Below are positions 15,254 to 15,280 of a stretch of DNA of 15,280 nt, one piece after another. The notes under the pieces were generated by a model. The model searched no databases, was not told the DNA's origin, and saw nothing but the letters and a program-made list of their open reading frames with translations. The position numbers and the translations under genes are program-made. How positions within the stretch are numbered: position 1 is the stretch's first letter; each line of letters opens with the position of its first letter. This DNA is from JAGOBX01 sp017999075 [NCBI: Candidatus Babelota bacterium]. GTDB lineage: Bacteria > JAGOBX01. The stretch is taken from assembly GCA_017999075.1 (NCBI GenBank), contig JAGOBX010000027.1, forward strand, positions 1 to 15,280, read 5' to 3'.

Positions 15254-15280
15254 CCTTTTTTTCTGGTTATTTATTTTTTT

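Overview
The window is A+T-rich (roughly one third G+C by eye) and gene-dense, with nearly all genes on the + strand. It most likely comes from a diderm bacterium. It encodes an outer-membrane beta-barrel protein with a signal peptide and a terminal aromatic residue, a periplasmic binding protein, a methyl-accepting chemotaxis protein (MCP) and a type IV pilus motor cluster. Shine-Dalgarno sites are mostly clear AGGAGG-like motifs, and TAA is the main stop. I cannot name the phylum from sequence alone; an uncultured low-GC diderm lineage with type IV pili fits.

Region 1 (11-5719): a porin gene interrupted by an in-frame TAG, a short PstS-like periplasmic binding protein, a pair of strong hairpins, an MCP with five extra HAMP-like repeats, and an overlapping endonuclease III-family DNA glycosylase. 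The porin and binding protein look like an outer-membrane/periplasmic solute-capture pair. The MCP next door may sense the same kind of solute (inference). An intrinsic terminator closes this block.

Region 2 (5741-13265): the pilus motor cluster, in the order pilB-like 1, pilB-like 2, terminator, pilT, pilC, then ahcY and a strong terminator. PilB-type ATPases drive pilus extension, PilT drives retraction, and PilC is the inner-membrane platform both act on. No pilin, PilQ or PilMNOP gene is in the window. ahcY (S-adenosylhomocysteine hydrolase) has no pilus role but follows pilC without a terminator.

Region 3 (13266-14626): an HD-domain phosphohydrolase and cmk (cytidylate kinase), only 4 bases apart, a nucleotide-metabolism pair.

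Region 4 (14627-15280): no long gene. On the - strand I find two very small candidate genes. One is a 65-residue tetracysteine (zinc-ribbon-like) protein whose only well-placed start is ATA. The other is a 37-residue helix-turn-helix protein with a perfect Shine-Dalgarno. Between them lies an 80-base tract with almost no G on the + strand.

The main points for a second look are the TAG in the porin, the poly-HAMP array, the ATA-started zinc-ribbon protein, the HTH microprotein, the hairpin pair at 2264-2349 and the divergent tandem PilB motors. I see no CRISPR array, tRNA, rRNA or complete insertion sequence.
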